Positions 8,569 to 17,103 are shown, counted from the first letter of the stretch. The stretch: DNA of 32,089 nt from SYAN01 sp049459795 (GCA_049459795.1 JBMUDS010000010.1:1-32089), one strand, 5' to 3'. Made by a program: numbers and translations. Notes: generated by a model from the sequence alone, not told the origin.

Positions 8569-8583
8569 ACACTACCGTTGTGA
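8569..8583. promoter_or_regulatory. Probable SufR operator
   Basis: The sequence ACACT-ACCGT-TGTGA is an exact match to the inverted repeat ACACT-N5-TGTGA that I recall for mycobacterial SufR in front of its own suf operon. It overlaps the GTG start codon of sufR (8580-8582), and -10-like hexamers (TAGGTA at 8563-8568 or TAACAC at 8567-8572) lie just upstream or partly inside it. SufR binding here would block transcription of the whole suf operon. Confidence 0.75.
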
Positions 8584-9410
8584 AAAACACGATCGCCGGC
8601 GAAGACCTCCGGACACGGGAGGTAGTCGCTCGAGCCATCCTCGAAGCGGGGCCTGCGACTGCGGCGGATTTAGCGGAACGCTTGGAGATCACCCCTGCTG
8701 GCGTTCGACGACATCTTGATGCTCTCGTTGAGGATGGTGTACTCGAGGCCCGAGATCCACATCTGAGCAGCGTGACCGGGCGTGGCCGCGGTCGCCCAGC
8801 GAAGGTTTTCGTCATGACAGATGGGGGACGAGAGAAATTCGAGCACTCCTACGATGACCTTGCAGTTATGGCCATTCGCTTCATGTCGACGAGATTAGGT
8901 GATGGCGTCGTTTCAGAATTTGCGCGCTACAGAGCGGATGACTTGGAAAGACGCTCCATCGCTTCAGTAAAGAACCCACAACGAACTGGAGTTGAGAGTA
9001 AGGCCTCTCGTCTCAATGCACTTTCAAGATTCCTTACCAAGGATGGATATGCAGCGACTCTCCATCGGCGGCCGCTGGGAGATGAGATCTGCCAACACCA
9101 TTGTCCGATTGCGCACGTCGCAGCGGAATATCCACAACTTTGTGAAGCCGAGACAGAAGCGTTCGCCAGAATATTGGGAACGCATGTGCAACGACTAGCC
9201 ACGATTGCTCATGGCGATGGTGTCTGCACCACATTCATCCCAGATCTTGACTTGGTTCGTGGCGTGAAGAGCCCTAGAAGGAGTGTGGAAAGGTCCACTC
9301 GACCAAGAAAGGATAAGGTCGGGGGCGGTTTTTCAGGGAGACTCTCTCCAACAACGAAGAAATCAAAGAAGAGTAAGAGCACAAGCAACGGAAAGGCGGC
9401 ACGACGATGA
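8580..9410 (+). CDS. sufR: SufR, iron-sulfur-sensing repressor of the suf operon
   Basis: This is an ArsR-like winged-helix regulator that in mycobacteria binds a [4Fe-4S] cluster and represses the suf operon. The N-terminal half has a helix-turn-helix (TAADLAERLEITPAGVRRHLD) and a wing with GRGRGRPAK. Four cysteines, Cys171, Cys175, Cys188 and Cys216, have the spacing C-x3-C-x12-C-x27-C, the same as in mycobacterial SufR from memory. I chose the GTG at 8580: the frame extends to a TTG at 8508, but that has no Shine-Dalgarno and runs through the ctaA leader. The GTG also lacks a Shine-Dalgarno and may be leaderless. The last roughly 40 residues are a Lys/Arg/Ser-rich tail. It overlaps sufB by ATGA. 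Confidence 0.88.
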   Translation: MKNTIAGEDLRTREVVARAILEAGPATAADLAERLEITPAGVRRHLDALVEDGVLEARDPHLSSVTGRGRGRPAKVFVMTDGGREKFEHSYDDLAVMAIRFMSTRLGDGVVSEFARYRADDLERRSIASVKNPQRTGVESKASRLNALSRFLTKDGYAATLHRRPLGDEICQHHCPIAHVAAEYPQLCEAETEAFARILGTHVQRLATIAHGDGVCTTFIPDLDLVRGVKSPRRSVERSTRPRKDKVGGGFSGRLSPTTKKSKKSKSTSNGKAARR

Positions 9411-10819
9411 CTCAGATCGCACATCCAGAACTCGAAGGCCTTGGAAAGTACGAGTATGGCTGGTCAGATAAGGATGACAAGGGAGCCAACGCAGAACGCG
9501 GCCTCAACGAGAAGGTGGTTCGAGATATCTCAGCCAAGAAGAACGAGCCACAGTGGATGCTGGATCTTCGACTCAAAGGCTTGGCACTCTTTGACAAGAA
9601 ACCAATGCCGGACTGGGGTTCAGACCTCTCAGGTATCGATTTCGACAACATCAAGTATTTCGTCCGCTCGACAGAGAAGCAGGCGCAGTCTTGGGAAGAC
9701 CTTCCTGACGACATCAAGAACACTTACGACAGACTTGGCATCCCTGAAGCAGAAAAGAATCGTTTGATTGCAGGCGTAGCCGCCCAATATGAATCCGAGG
9801 TGGTCTATCACTCGATCCGTGAGGACTTGGAGAAGCAAGGCGTCCTCTTTCTCGATACGGATACCGGCCTCAAGGAGCATGAAGAGATCTTCAAGGAGTA
9901 TTTCGGTTCTGTGATCCCAGTCGGGGATAACAAGTTCGCAGCCTTGAACACATCCGTTTGGTCCGGAGGATCCTTCGTGTACGTGCCAAAGGGCGTCCAC
10001 GTCGATATTCCACTTCAAGCTTATTTCCGAATCAATACCGAGAACATGGGTCAGTTCGAGAGAACATTGATCATCGCCGATGAAGGAAGCTACGTCCACT
10101 ATGTCGAGGGATGCACGGCTCCGGTCTACTCCTCAGACTCTCTCCACTCAGCGGTAGTCGAGATCATCGTCAAGAAGAACGCTCGCGTCCGCTACACCAC
10201 GATCCAGAACTGGTCGAACAACGTCTACAACTTGGTGACTAAACGTGCGATCTGCGCTGAGGGCGCGACGATGGAGTGGATCGATGGAAACATCGGCTCC
10301 AAGGTCACGATGAAGTATCCGGCGGTCTTCTTGATGGGACCGTACGCCAAAGGCGAGACACTCTCCGTCGCATTCGCAGGCGAAGGCCAACATCAGGATG
10401 CAGGGGCGAAAATGGTTCATGCTGCTCCACACACTTCTTCAAGCATCATCTCGAAGTCGGTAGCGCGCGGTGGAGGACGTACTTCATATCGAGGTCTACT
10501 TCAGGTTCAAGAAGGCGCGCATCATTCAAAGAGCACAGTCAAATGTGACGCATTGTTGGTCGATACCATCTCGCGTTCAGATACCTATCCTTACGTAGAT
10601 GTCCGTGAAGATGATGTGACTCTCGGTCACGAGGCAACAGTCTCCAAAGTCAGCGATGATCAACTCTTCTATCTCATGTCTCGTGGCATGGAAGAGGATG
10701 AGGCGATGGCGATGATCGTTCGTGGGTTCGTTGAACCGATCGCGCGTGAGCTACCGATGGAGTACGCACTTGAATTGAATCGACTCATCGAACTTCAGAT
10801 GGAGGGTGCAGTCGGCTGA
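9407..10819 (+). CDS. sufB: Fe-S cluster assembly scaffold SufB
   Basis: SufB is the scaffold subunit of the SufBC2D complex on which Fe-S clusters are built in the cytosol. The 470-residue protein carries the conserved core FVYVPKGVHVDIPLQAYFR, a beta-helix region, and the C-terminal segment SKSTVKCDALL (Cys380), DDVTLGHEATVSKV and YLMSRGM, matching the catalytic region known in the family. No intein interrupts it, unlike many mycobacterial SufB genes. It starts with ATG overlapping the sufR TGA by 4 bases and ends in a TGATG junction with sufD, so sufR, sufB and sufD are translationally linked. Expression is probably set by the operator at 8569-8583. Confidence 0.97.
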   Translation: MTQIAHPELEGLGKYEYGWSDKDDKGANAERGLNEKVVRDISAKKNEPQWMLDLRLKGLALFDKKPMPDWGSDLSGIDFDNIKYFVRSTEKQAQSWEDLPDDIKNTYDRLGIPEAEKNRLIAGVAAQYESEVVYHSIREDLEKQGVLFLDTDTGLKEHEEIFKEYFGSVIPVGDNKFAALNTSVWSGGSFVYVPKGVHVDIPLQAYFRINTENMGQFERTLIIADEGSYVHYVEGCTAPVYSSDSLHSAVVEIIVKKNARVRYTTIQNWSNNVYNLVTKRAICAEGATMEWIDGNIGSKVTMKYPAVFLMGPYAKGETLSVAFAGEGQHQDAGAKMVHAAPHTSSSIISKSVARGGGRTSYRGLLQVQEGAHHSKSTVKCDALLVDTISRSDTYPYVDVREDDVTLGHEATVSKVSDDQLFYLMSRGMEEDEAMAMIVRGFVEPIARELPMEYALELNRLIELQMEGAVG

Positions 10820-11904
10820 TGAGTGTTATGCAGACGAATTTTTTGGAACCGACGGGTCGCGAGGAGCGTTGGCGCTTCACACCACTCAAGCGGTTAGGTG
10901 GTCTTCACCTCAAGGAGACGAAGGTAACTTCCAATCCTTCGATCGTTTATGGCGGAGTCCAGCAGCCTTCCTTCACCATCACAACGATGCCCGCATCGGA
11001 GTTGCCACCACACTCTGCCTCCGATGATGCGATTGTCGCTCGAGTGCGCGAGAGCGTCACCGAAGCAACCCACCTTGAGATAGGCAAGGACGAAGAAGTA
11101 GAAGAGCCGATCCTGCTCAGTCGAAGAAGTATCGGTACCGCAGAAGTGGCACGAACCGTCATTCGGGCGAAAACTCACTCGAAGGCAGTCGTCATCCTGG
11201 AGAGCAAGGGCAGCGCGATCTTGGGTGAAGAGATCGAGATCATCTTGGAGCCAGGTTCCAACCTGACCTTCATCGCTCTCCAGGAGTGGGATAACGATGC
11301 GATTCACCTGGGGCGACATCATGCCATCGTCGGAAGGGATGCGAGTTTCACCTCGATCACAGTCTCAATCGGTGGTTCCTTGGTGCGTTTGCTTCCTTCG
11401 GTCGAATATGACGGTCCAGGTGGAAGCGCGGAAATGCACGGAATTTACTTCGCAACGAGTGGTCAACATCTCGAGCATCGAGTCTTTGTAGACCACAACG
11501 TCACCAATGCGAAGTCGAGAGTCAATTACAAAGGCGCCCTTGCGGGTGCTGATGCGAGGACCGTTTGGTTCGGGGATGTCTATATCCGCAAGAATGCCGA
11601 AGGCACGGATACATACGAGATGAACCGCAACCTGCTACTGACAGATGGAGCGCGTGCGGATTCAGTGCCAAACCTCGAGATCGAAACTGGAGAGATCGTC
11701 GGCGCAGGGCATGCATCGACGACAGGTCGATTCGATGACGAACACCTTTTCTATTTGATGTCACGAGGCATCAATGAAGCAGATGCAAGACGTCTCGTGA
11801 TCAGGGGCTTCTTTGCAGAAGTGATCAGCCAGATACCTGTGGATTCGATCAAAGAGCGTTTGACAGGTCGAATCGATGGAGAGCTTGAAAGGCTTGGTCG
11901 ATGA
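10819..11904 (+). CDS. sufD: Fe-S cluster assembly protein SufD
   Basis: SufD is the SufB paralogue in the SufBC2D complex and is needed for iron acquisition during cluster building. The 361-residue protein is variable at the N-terminus and has the family C-terminal block NLLLTDGARADSVPNLEIET followed by AGHASTTG, in which His298 corresponds to the functionally important histidine of E. coli SufD, and YLMSRG. The ATG at 10819 shares its A with the sufB TGA; another ATG four codons downstream (MQTNFLEP) is a possible start. It overlaps the Rieske gene by 4 bases. Confidence 0.96.
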   Translation: MSVMQTNFLEPTGREERWRFTPLKRLGGLHLKETKVTSNPSIVYGGVQQPSFTITTMPASELPPHSASDDAIVARVRESVTEATHLEIGKDEEVEEPILLSRRSIGTAEVARTVIRAKTHSKAVVILESKGSAILGEEIEIILEPGSNLTFIALQEWDNDAIHLGRHHAIVGRDASFTSITVSIGGSLVRLLPSVEYDGPGGSAEMHGIYFATSGQHLEHRVFVDHNVTNAKSRVNYKGALAGADARTVWFGDVYIRKNAEGTDTYEMNRNLLLTDGARADSVPNLEIETGEIVGAGHASTTGRFDDEHLFYLMSRGINEADARRLVIRGFFAEVISQIPVDSIKERLTGRIDGELERLGR

Positions 11905-12197
11905 TAGAACTCAACATCAATGATCTTGCCGAGAACGCACCAGTCAAAGTGGAACTCGATGGCAAAGATCTATGTGTCGTACGGCAAGGTTTCGAAGTCT
12001 TCGCCGTCGATGACATGTGTTCTCACGCCGAAGCATCTCTCTCCGAGGGAGAGGTATCTGCGGGGAAGATCGAATGTTGGCTCCATGGGGCGGAGTTCGA
12101 TCTGAGGACCGGAGAGGCTTTGACCCCTCCAGCTATCGCGCCGCTGAATACATATCAGGTGCGAATCGAGGGGGAGAAGGTGACCATCACTGAGTGA
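11901..12197 (+). CDS. Rieske-type [2Fe-2S] ferredoxin of the suf operon
   Basis: This small soluble Rieske protein has 98 residues. The cluster ligands are clear: Cys40 and His42 in CSH, and Cys59 and His62 in CWLH, followed by GAEFDLRTG. It resembles ferredoxin components of non-haem oxygenases and the small subunit of nitrite reductases, but its place between sufD and sufC is conserved in Actinomycetota, so it probably supplies electrons to SufBCD or is an early cluster acceptor. That role is inference. It starts with ATG in an ATGA overlap with sufD. A structured 98-base gap follows before sufC. Confidence 0.93.
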   Translation: MIELNINDLAENAPVKVELDGKDLCVVRQGFEVFAVDDMCSHAEASLSEGEVSAGKIECWLHGAEFDLRTGEALTPPAIAPLNTYQVRIEGEKVTITE

Positions 12198-12259
12198 GGA
12201 CTACTCGAGTGATGGTGAGAGCACGTGCAATTGCTCTCAAATCAAAATGAGATTTTTTT
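12185..12259 (+). promoter_or_regulatory. Candidate attenuator between the Rieske gene and sufC
   Basis: Three potential hairpins are visible. The first pairs CATCACT-GAGT (12185-12195) with ACTC-G-AGTGATG (12203-12214) across the Rieske stop codon. The second pairs GAGAGCA (12217-12223) with TGCTCTC (12232-12238). The third pairs TCTCA (12235-12239) with TGAGA (12248-12252) and runs straight into seven T residues (12253-12259), like a weak intrinsic terminator. The second and third hairpins share 12235-12238 and cannot form together, the arrangement of a terminator and anti-terminator. The pairings are read from the sequence; function is inference. Confidence 0.45.
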
Positions 12260-12295
12260 CAATGGGTATCGAGATTGAGTCAAGAGAGGGATGAG

Positions 12296-13048
12296 ATGAC
12301 TACGTTGGTAATCAAGGATCTGCGGGTCGGTGTCGAGACGGAATCCGGAATGACGGAGATCCTGAAGGGAGTCGACCTGACGGTCAATTCAAGGGAGACC
12401 CATGCAATCATGGGTCCCAACGGTTCCGGAAAGTCCACCCTGGCTTACTCGATCGCTGGTCATCCGAAGTACACGATTCTGGGCGGCAGTGTCACTCTCG
12501 ACGGCGTAGATATCCTGGAGATGTCCGTCGATGAGCGCGCTCGGGCCGGGCTATTCCTGGCGATGCAATATCCGGTGGAGGTACCTGGTGTCTCCGTGGC
12601 GAACTTCCTTCGAACCGCTGCAACTGCGATCCGAGGCGAAGCTCCAAAATTACGTGAGTGGGTCGGTGAGATGAAGAACGCGATGTCATCCCTCAATATC
12701 GATCCTGCTTTCGGAGAGCGAAGCGTCAACGAAGGATTCTCAGGTGGCGAGAAGAAGCGCCACGAGATTCTTCAACTGGAATTACTGAAGCCAAAGATCG
12801 CCATCCTCGATGAGACGGATTCAGGTCTGGACATCGATGCGTTGCGGATCGTATCCGAAGGCGTCAATCGTGTGAAAGAAACGAGTGATGTCGGAGTTTT
12901 GCTCATCACCCACTACACCCGAATCTTGCGCTATATCAAACCTGATTTCGTTCACGTCTTCGCCAAGGGTCGCATCGTCGAAGAAGGTGGACCAGAGTTG
13001 GCGGAACGGTTGGAAGAGAAAGGCTATGCCGATTACGTCAATGCGTGA
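12296..13048 (+). CDS. sufC: Fe-S cluster assembly ATPase SufC
   Basis: SufC is the ABC-type ATPase of the SufBC2D complex; it is cytosolic and has no membrane domain. The 250-residue protein shows Walker A GPNGSGKST, a Q-loop in LAMQYPVEVPG, the SufC-specific signature GFSGGEKKRHEI and the Walker B stretch IAILDETDSGLDIDAL. The ATG at 12296 (MTTLVIKDL) has a GAGAGGGA Shine-Dalgarno in front; the open frame continues 7 codons to a TTG, which is less likely. It begins 98 bases after the Rieske gene, past a candidate attenuator, and its stop overlaps a possible GTG start of sufS. Confidence 0.97.
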   Translation: MTTLVIKDLRVGVETESGMTEILKGVDLTVNSRETHAIMGPNGSGKSTLAYSIAGHPKYTILGGSVTLDGVDILEMSVDERARAGLFLAMQYPVEVPGVSVANFLRTAATAIRGEAPKLREWVGEMKNAMSSLNIDPAFGERSVNEGFSGGEKKRHEILQLELLKPKIAILDETDSGLDIDALRIVSEGVNRVKETSDVGVLLITHYTRILRYIKPDFVHVFAKGRIVEEGGPELAERLEEKGYADYVNA

Positions 13049-13059
13049 TCTCTCCCATA

Positions 13060-14322
13060 ATGCCCATTGACGTTGAAAGGATAAAGCGGGATTTCCCTAT
13101 CCTTTCGCGAACCGTAAGGAACGACCGGCCCTTGGTCTACCTTGATAGCGCTGCGACGTCGCAGAAGCCGTTACAGGTCATCGAGGCTGAATCTGATTTC
13201 TATCTTCGCCATAACGCTGCCGTTCACCGCGGTGCTCACCTACTTGCGGAAGAGGCGACCGAGATCTATGAAGGAGCGAGGGATTCGGTCGCAACCTTCA
13301 TCGGTGCGTCCTCGGACGAGATCATCTTCACGAAGAGTGCTACAGAATCGATCAATCTCTTGGCATATTCCTGGGGGAATTCACTTGCCGGTTCCCGATT
13401 CCATCTCACTCCAGGCGATGTCATCGTTGTCTCTGAGTCGGAGCATCACGCGAACCTCATTCCCTGGCAGGAGTTGGCTCGACGCACTGGAGCAACACTT
13501 CGTTGGTTCGGAATAGAAGACAATGGTCGAATCGACCTCTCAAAGATCGATGAGATCATCGATGCTCGAACCAAAGTAGTAGCCATTACGCACCAGTCGA
13601 ATGTGACAGGTGCAATCACGCCACTCGAAGGAATCATCACAGCTGCAAGAGATGTTGGTGCAGTAATCGTCCTTGATGCCTGCCAGTCAGTGCCGCATTT
13701 CGCAATCGATGTCAAAGAACTGGGCGTCGACTTCATCGCCTTCTCGGGACACAAGATGGTTGGTCCTACGGGAGTAGGAGTTCTATGGGGACGAGCAGAA
13801 CTCCTCGCAGAGATGCCTCCCTTCCTCTTTGGCGGCTCGATGGTTACAAGTGTGACGATGGAGGCAGCGACCTACTCGGAAGCCCCTAAGAGATTTGAGG
13901 CCGGTGTGCCCAACATGGCGCAAGTGGCCGGACTCGCTACCGCGATCGATTACTTGAAGGCGATCGGAATGGATGAGATCCATCGCCATGAAGAGGAACT
14001 CACCGCATTTACCATTGAAGGTATGAACCGGCTCCAGGGCGTGAAATTGATCGGCCCTCAAGAGATGTCTTTAAGGGGTGGCGTTGTTTCTTTCACAGTG
14101 GAGGGAATCCATCCCCATGATGTCGGACAGGGTCTTGACGACCTTGGTATCGCAGTGAGGACTGGTCATCACTGCGCGTGGCCGTTGATGAAGCGAATGG
14201 ATGTCGTCGCAACGACGCGGGCGAGTTTCTATCTTTACAACGATAAGAGTGATATCGAAGCCCTCATCACTGGTATCGAGAAAGTGCAGCATTTCTTCGG
14301 TGCCAAAGGAGTCGGCCGATGA
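13060..14322 (+). CDS. sufS: Cysteine desulfurase SufS
   Basis: This pyridoxal-phosphate enzyme removes sulfur from cysteine as a persulfide for Fe-S assembly. It is a class V aminotransferase fold with the cofactor Lys232 in SGHKMVGPTG and the active-site Cys372 in RTGHHCAWPLM, a loop typical of type II (SufS) desulfurases. SESEHHANLIPWQ near residue 125 is also family typical. Two starts are possible: GTG at 13045, in a GTGA overlap with sufC, and ATG at 13060, which gives the usual MPIDVERIKRDFPIL. Neither has a clear Shine-Dalgarno; I give the ATG. It overlaps sufU by ATGA, and SufU is its expected zinc-dependent sulfur acceptor. Confidence 0.95.
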   Translation: MPIDVERIKRDFPILSRTVRNDRPLVYLDSAATSQKPLQVIEAESDFYLRHNAAVHRGAHLLAEEATEIYEGARDSVATFIGASSDEIIFTKSATESINLLAYSWGNSLAGSRFHLTPGDVIVVSESEHHANLIPWQELARRTGATLRWFGIEDNGRIDLSKIDEIIDARTKVVAITHQSNVTGAITPLEGIITAARDVGAVIVLDACQSVPHFAIDVKELGVDFIAFSGHKMVGPTGVGVLWGRAELLAEMPPFLFGGSMVTSVTMEAATYSEAPKRFEAGVPNMAQVAGLATAIDYLKAIGMDEIHRHEEELTAFTIEGMNRLQGVKLIGPQEMSLRGGVVSFTVEGIHPHDVGQGLDDLGIAVRTGHHCAWPLMKRMDVVATTRASFYLYNDKSDIEALITGIEKVQHFFGAKGVGR

Positions 14323-14765
14323 ATCTTGAGTCCCTCTATCAAGAGTTGATTCTTGATCACTATAAGAATCCGCTCAACAAAGGGTTGGTGCAGCCTTGTG
14401 ATCTCTCCGTGCACCATGTCAATCCCTCATGTGGCGATGAGATCGATCTCAATCTCTCACTTCAGGACGGACTTTTGAAGGAGGTCTCATGGGATGGAGT
14501 TGGTTGTTCGATCTCACAAGCCTCAACGTCCGTGATGAGCGATCTCGTTAAAGGCAAGAATTACAACGAAGCAAGTTCGCTCATCAATGCGTTCGTCGAG
14601 GTGATGCAGAGCAAGGGAAGTATCGTCGGTGATGAAGATCTCCTGGGTGATGGTGTCGCCTTCGCCGGCGTCTCAAAGTACCCGGCTCGCGTTAAGTGTG
14701 CTTTGCTGGGATGGATGGCGTTGAAGGATGCCATGGTTCAGTTAGGCGTCTATCCAGCGAAGTAG
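14319..14765 (+). CDS. sufU: SufU, zinc-dependent sulfurtransferase
   Basis: SufU accepts persulfide sulfur from SufS in Gram-positive SUF systems. The 148-residue IscU-like protein has Cys38 and Asp40 (PSCGDEID), Cys63 (GVGCSIS) and Cys127 (VKCALLGW), the same ligand set as the zinc site of Bacillus SufU, plus an insertion between residues about 95 and 118 that distinguishes SufU from IscU. It starts with ATG overlapping the sufS TGA. After it comes a 96-base gap before the next gene, the second-longest gap inside the suf cluster, with no convincing terminator. Confidence 0.95.
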   Translation: MNLESLYQELILDHYKNPLNKGLVQPCDLSVHHVNPSCGDEIDLNLSLQDGLLKEVSWDGVGCSISQASTSVMSDLVKGKNYNEASSLINAFVEVMQSKGSIVGDEDLLGDGVAFAGVSKYPARVKCALLGWMALKDAMVQLGVYPAK

Positions 14766-14861
14766 ATCCATCGAGAAGAGTGAGAGTGTTAATGACGAGT
14801 AATATCTGTTATCGGAAGTGCCTGGGACTGTGATTTCAGGATATCCAAGGAGGTCACGAAA

Positions 14862-15185
14862 GTGATGGAGAAGAAGAGCGCAACGGTTGAAGACATCTCT
14901 GAAGCGATGAAGGACGTCATCGATCCAGAGTTGGGGATCAATGTCGTCGATCTCGGACTGATCTATGACATGACCGTCGAGACAGACGGCGTTGCGGTAC
15001 TCGACATGACGCTTACCTCCGCAGCTTGCCCGCTTCAAGATGTGATCGAGGATCAGACTCGACAAGCCTTGGCCGAATTAGTCAACGACGTGCGAATCAA
15101 TTGGGTTTGGATGCCACCATGGGGTCCTAACCGCATCACTGATGATGGTCGCGAGCAGTTGCGCGCAATCGGTTTCACAGTTTGA
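14862..15185 (+). CDS. sufT: SufT-like MIP18/DUF59 Fe-S assembly factor
   Basis: This 107-residue DUF59 (PaaD/MIP18) protein is associated with Fe-S cluster maturation or delivery. DPELGINVVDLGLIYD at residues 21-36 and the conserved Cys56 in TSAACPL are family hallmarks. A very good AAGGAGG at 14847-14853 serves either GTG at 14862 (8 bases away) or ATG at 14865 (11 bases); the two differ by one residue. It ends the suf gene run, in the position usual for Actinomycetota (after sufU). Its own strong ribosome site and the 96-base gap suggest it can be translated independently. Confidence 0.92.
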   Translation: MMEKKSATVEDISEAMKDVIDPELGINVVDLGLIYDMTVETDGVAVLDMTLTSAACPLQDVIEDQTRQALAELVNDVRINWVWMPPWGPNRITDDGREQLRAIGFTV

Positions 15186-15243
15186 TAACCATTAGAGCCA
15201 TATCGTCTAAGCTCATTCTGCGTAAGCCACGGAGGATCCATTC

Positions 15244-17103
15244 GTGAGCATGCATGCAGTCTGGATGACACATCGGTCGATGACCGCCGATCAATCAGTC
15301 AAGGACCAAAAACTCAAGCCTGGCACGGTCAAGCGAATCATTGGTTACGCCAGGCCATATAAGAGTTGGCTTGCTGCCTATCTTCTCACTGTCATCATCG
15401 ATGCCCTCCTCGTTGTGGCAACACCTCTACTGATCAAACAATTGATCGACGAGGGTGTGGTTCCGGGGAACTCGTCGTTGGTGACGAGGTTGGCCTTCGC
15501 TGTCGCAGGGATCGCGATCCTCGACGCCCTCTTCAACATGATCGGACGCTGGTATTCAGCGAGGATCGGTGAGGGTTTGATCTTCGATCTACGAACCGGT
15601 GTCTTCACACATGTACAACGTCAATCGATTGCCTTCTTTACGAGGACCCAGACTGGTGCACTCATCTCTCGTATCAACCAGGATGTGATCGGCGCTCAAC
15701 AGGCATTCACAGCGACCCTGAGTGGGGTCATCAGCAATGTCCTCAGTTTGGTACTCGTCATGATCACGATGCTCTTCCTTTCCTGGCAGATCACTTTGAT
15801 ATCGCTGGTCTTGTTGCCGCTCTTCCTCGCACCTACCAAATGGGTGGGACGGAAGTTGCAACGTCTCACCAAGGACTCCTTTAATCTCAATGCTGAGATG
15901 TCATCTCTCATGACTGAGCGATTCAACGTATCGGGTGCTCTACTGGTCAAGCTATACGGCCATGAATCAAATGAAGCACGGAGCTTCAAAGATCGAGCAT
16001 CGAAAGTGGCCCACATCGGCATCATGATCGCCCTGCTCAATCGATCCTTCTTCATCGCGTTGACATCGATCGCTGCGATTGCGACCGCGATCGCATATGG
16101 TGTCGGCGGAAATCTCGCAATAGATCAAACCATCACGCTGGGGACTCTTCTAGCGATCACCACGCTCTTAGTTCGTCTCTATGGTCCCTTGACAGCGCTC
16201 TCCAATGTTCGCGTCGATGTGATGACCGCATTGGTCTCTTTCGAACGTGTATTCGAAGTTCTGGATCTCAAGCCTATGGTTAAGGATCCTGAGACGCCAC
16301 GCACTATCCCTTCCGGTCCGCTCTCAGTGGCGTTCAACGATGTGAGATTCAGGTACCCACGTGCAGATGAGATCTCACTTGCCTCATTGGAGTCGGCTGC
16401 ACGGAGTGATCTCCTAGATTCAGGTGAGGTCCTCAAAGGCATCTCTTTCGAAGCCCCTGCAGGAACCATGACCGCATTAGTCGGACCGTCAGGAGCTGGA
16501 AAGACCACGATCTCTTCCTTGATACCAAGACTCTACGATGTCACCAAAGGCATGATCAAGGTCTCAGGAATCGATATACGAGACTTCGCACTGCAGGATC
16601 TGAGGGATGCCATCGGCGTCGTCGCACAAGATCCACACCTTTTCCACGAAACGATTGCCGAGAATCTTCGGTATGCCAAAGGTGATGCAACGGAGGATGA
16701 GATGCGAGAGGCATGTTCTGCGGCGCAGATTCTTGATCTCATCGAATCGCTGCCACAAAAGTTCGAGACGGTTGTGGGGGAGCGCGGTCACCGTCTATCA
16801 GGCGGTGAGAAACAGCGCCTTGCCATCGCACGAGTTTTACTCAAGCGCCCGCGAGTCGTGATCCTGGATGAAGCGACAGCCCACTTGGATTCTGAGAACG
16901 AACGATTGGTTCATCAGGCATTGACCAAGGCGCTGACAGGACGTACCAGCATCGTGATCGCGCACCGCCTTTCGACGGTCAAAGCAGCGCATCAGATCCT
17001 CGTGCTCTCCGATGGCAAGATCATCGAGCGAGGTAGGCATGATGACTTACTCGCTCTCGATGGTCTTTACGCTGACCTCGTCGCTAAACAGAGTTTCGAG
17101 TAG
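15244..17103 (+). CDS. ABC exporter, fused membrane and ATPase domains
   Basis: This is a half-transporter of the MsbA/BmrA type that probably works as a dimer in the cytoplasmic membrane. The 619 residues begin with a hydrophilic tail of about 38 residues, then a six-helix exporter domain (about 40-340), then a nucleotide-binding domain with Walker A GPSGAGKTT near 414, Q-loop VAQDPHLF, signature LSGGEKQRLA near 518, Walker B VVILDEATA near 541 and the H-loop in IAHRLS. The start is GTG at 15244 with GGAGG 8 bases upstream. The substrate cannot be read from sequence. It lies 58 bases after sufT in the same direction. Its 3' end overlaps convergent SURF1 by 20 bases. Confidence 0.93.
   Translation: MSMHAVWMTHRSMTADQSVKDQKLKPGTVKRIIGYARPYKSWLAAYLLTVIIDALLVVATPLLIKQLIDEGVVPGNSSLVTRLAFAVAGIAILDALFNMIGRWYSARIGEGLIFDLRTGVFTHVQRQSIAFFTRTQTGALISRINQDVIGAQQAFTATLSGVISNVLSLVLVMITMLFLSWQITLISLVLLPLFLAPTKWVGRKLQRLTKDSFNLNAEMSSLMTERFNVSGALLVKLYGHESNEARSFKDRASKVAHIGIMIALLNRSFFIALTSIAAIATAIAYGVGGNLAIDQTITLGTLLAITTLLVRLYGPLTALSNVRVDVMTALVSFERVFEVLDLKPMVKDPETPRTIPSGPLSVAFNDVRFRYPRADEISLASLESAARSDLLDSGEVLKGISFEAPAGTMTALVGPSGAGKTTISSLIPRLYDVTKGMIKVSGIDIRDFALQDLRDAIGVVAQDPHLFHETIAENLRYAKGDATEDEMREACSAAQILDLIESLPQKFETVVGERGHRLSGGEKQRLAIARVLLKRPRVVILDEATAHLDSENERLVHQALTKALTGRTSIVIAHRLSTVKAAHQILVLSDGKIIERGRHDDLLALDGLYADLVAKQSFE

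Noticed and set aside
8498..8815. 106-codon N-terminal extension of ctaA
   Set aside because: It is the reverse of sufR coding sequence; a strong Shine-Dalgarno supports the ATG at 8497.
9629..10099. 156-codon minus-strand frame inside sufB
   Set aside because: Antisense shadow of a conserved gene, with no start signal or recognisable motif.
9407..10819. Intein in sufB
   Set aside because: The reading frame is continuous and of normal length with no splicing motifs.
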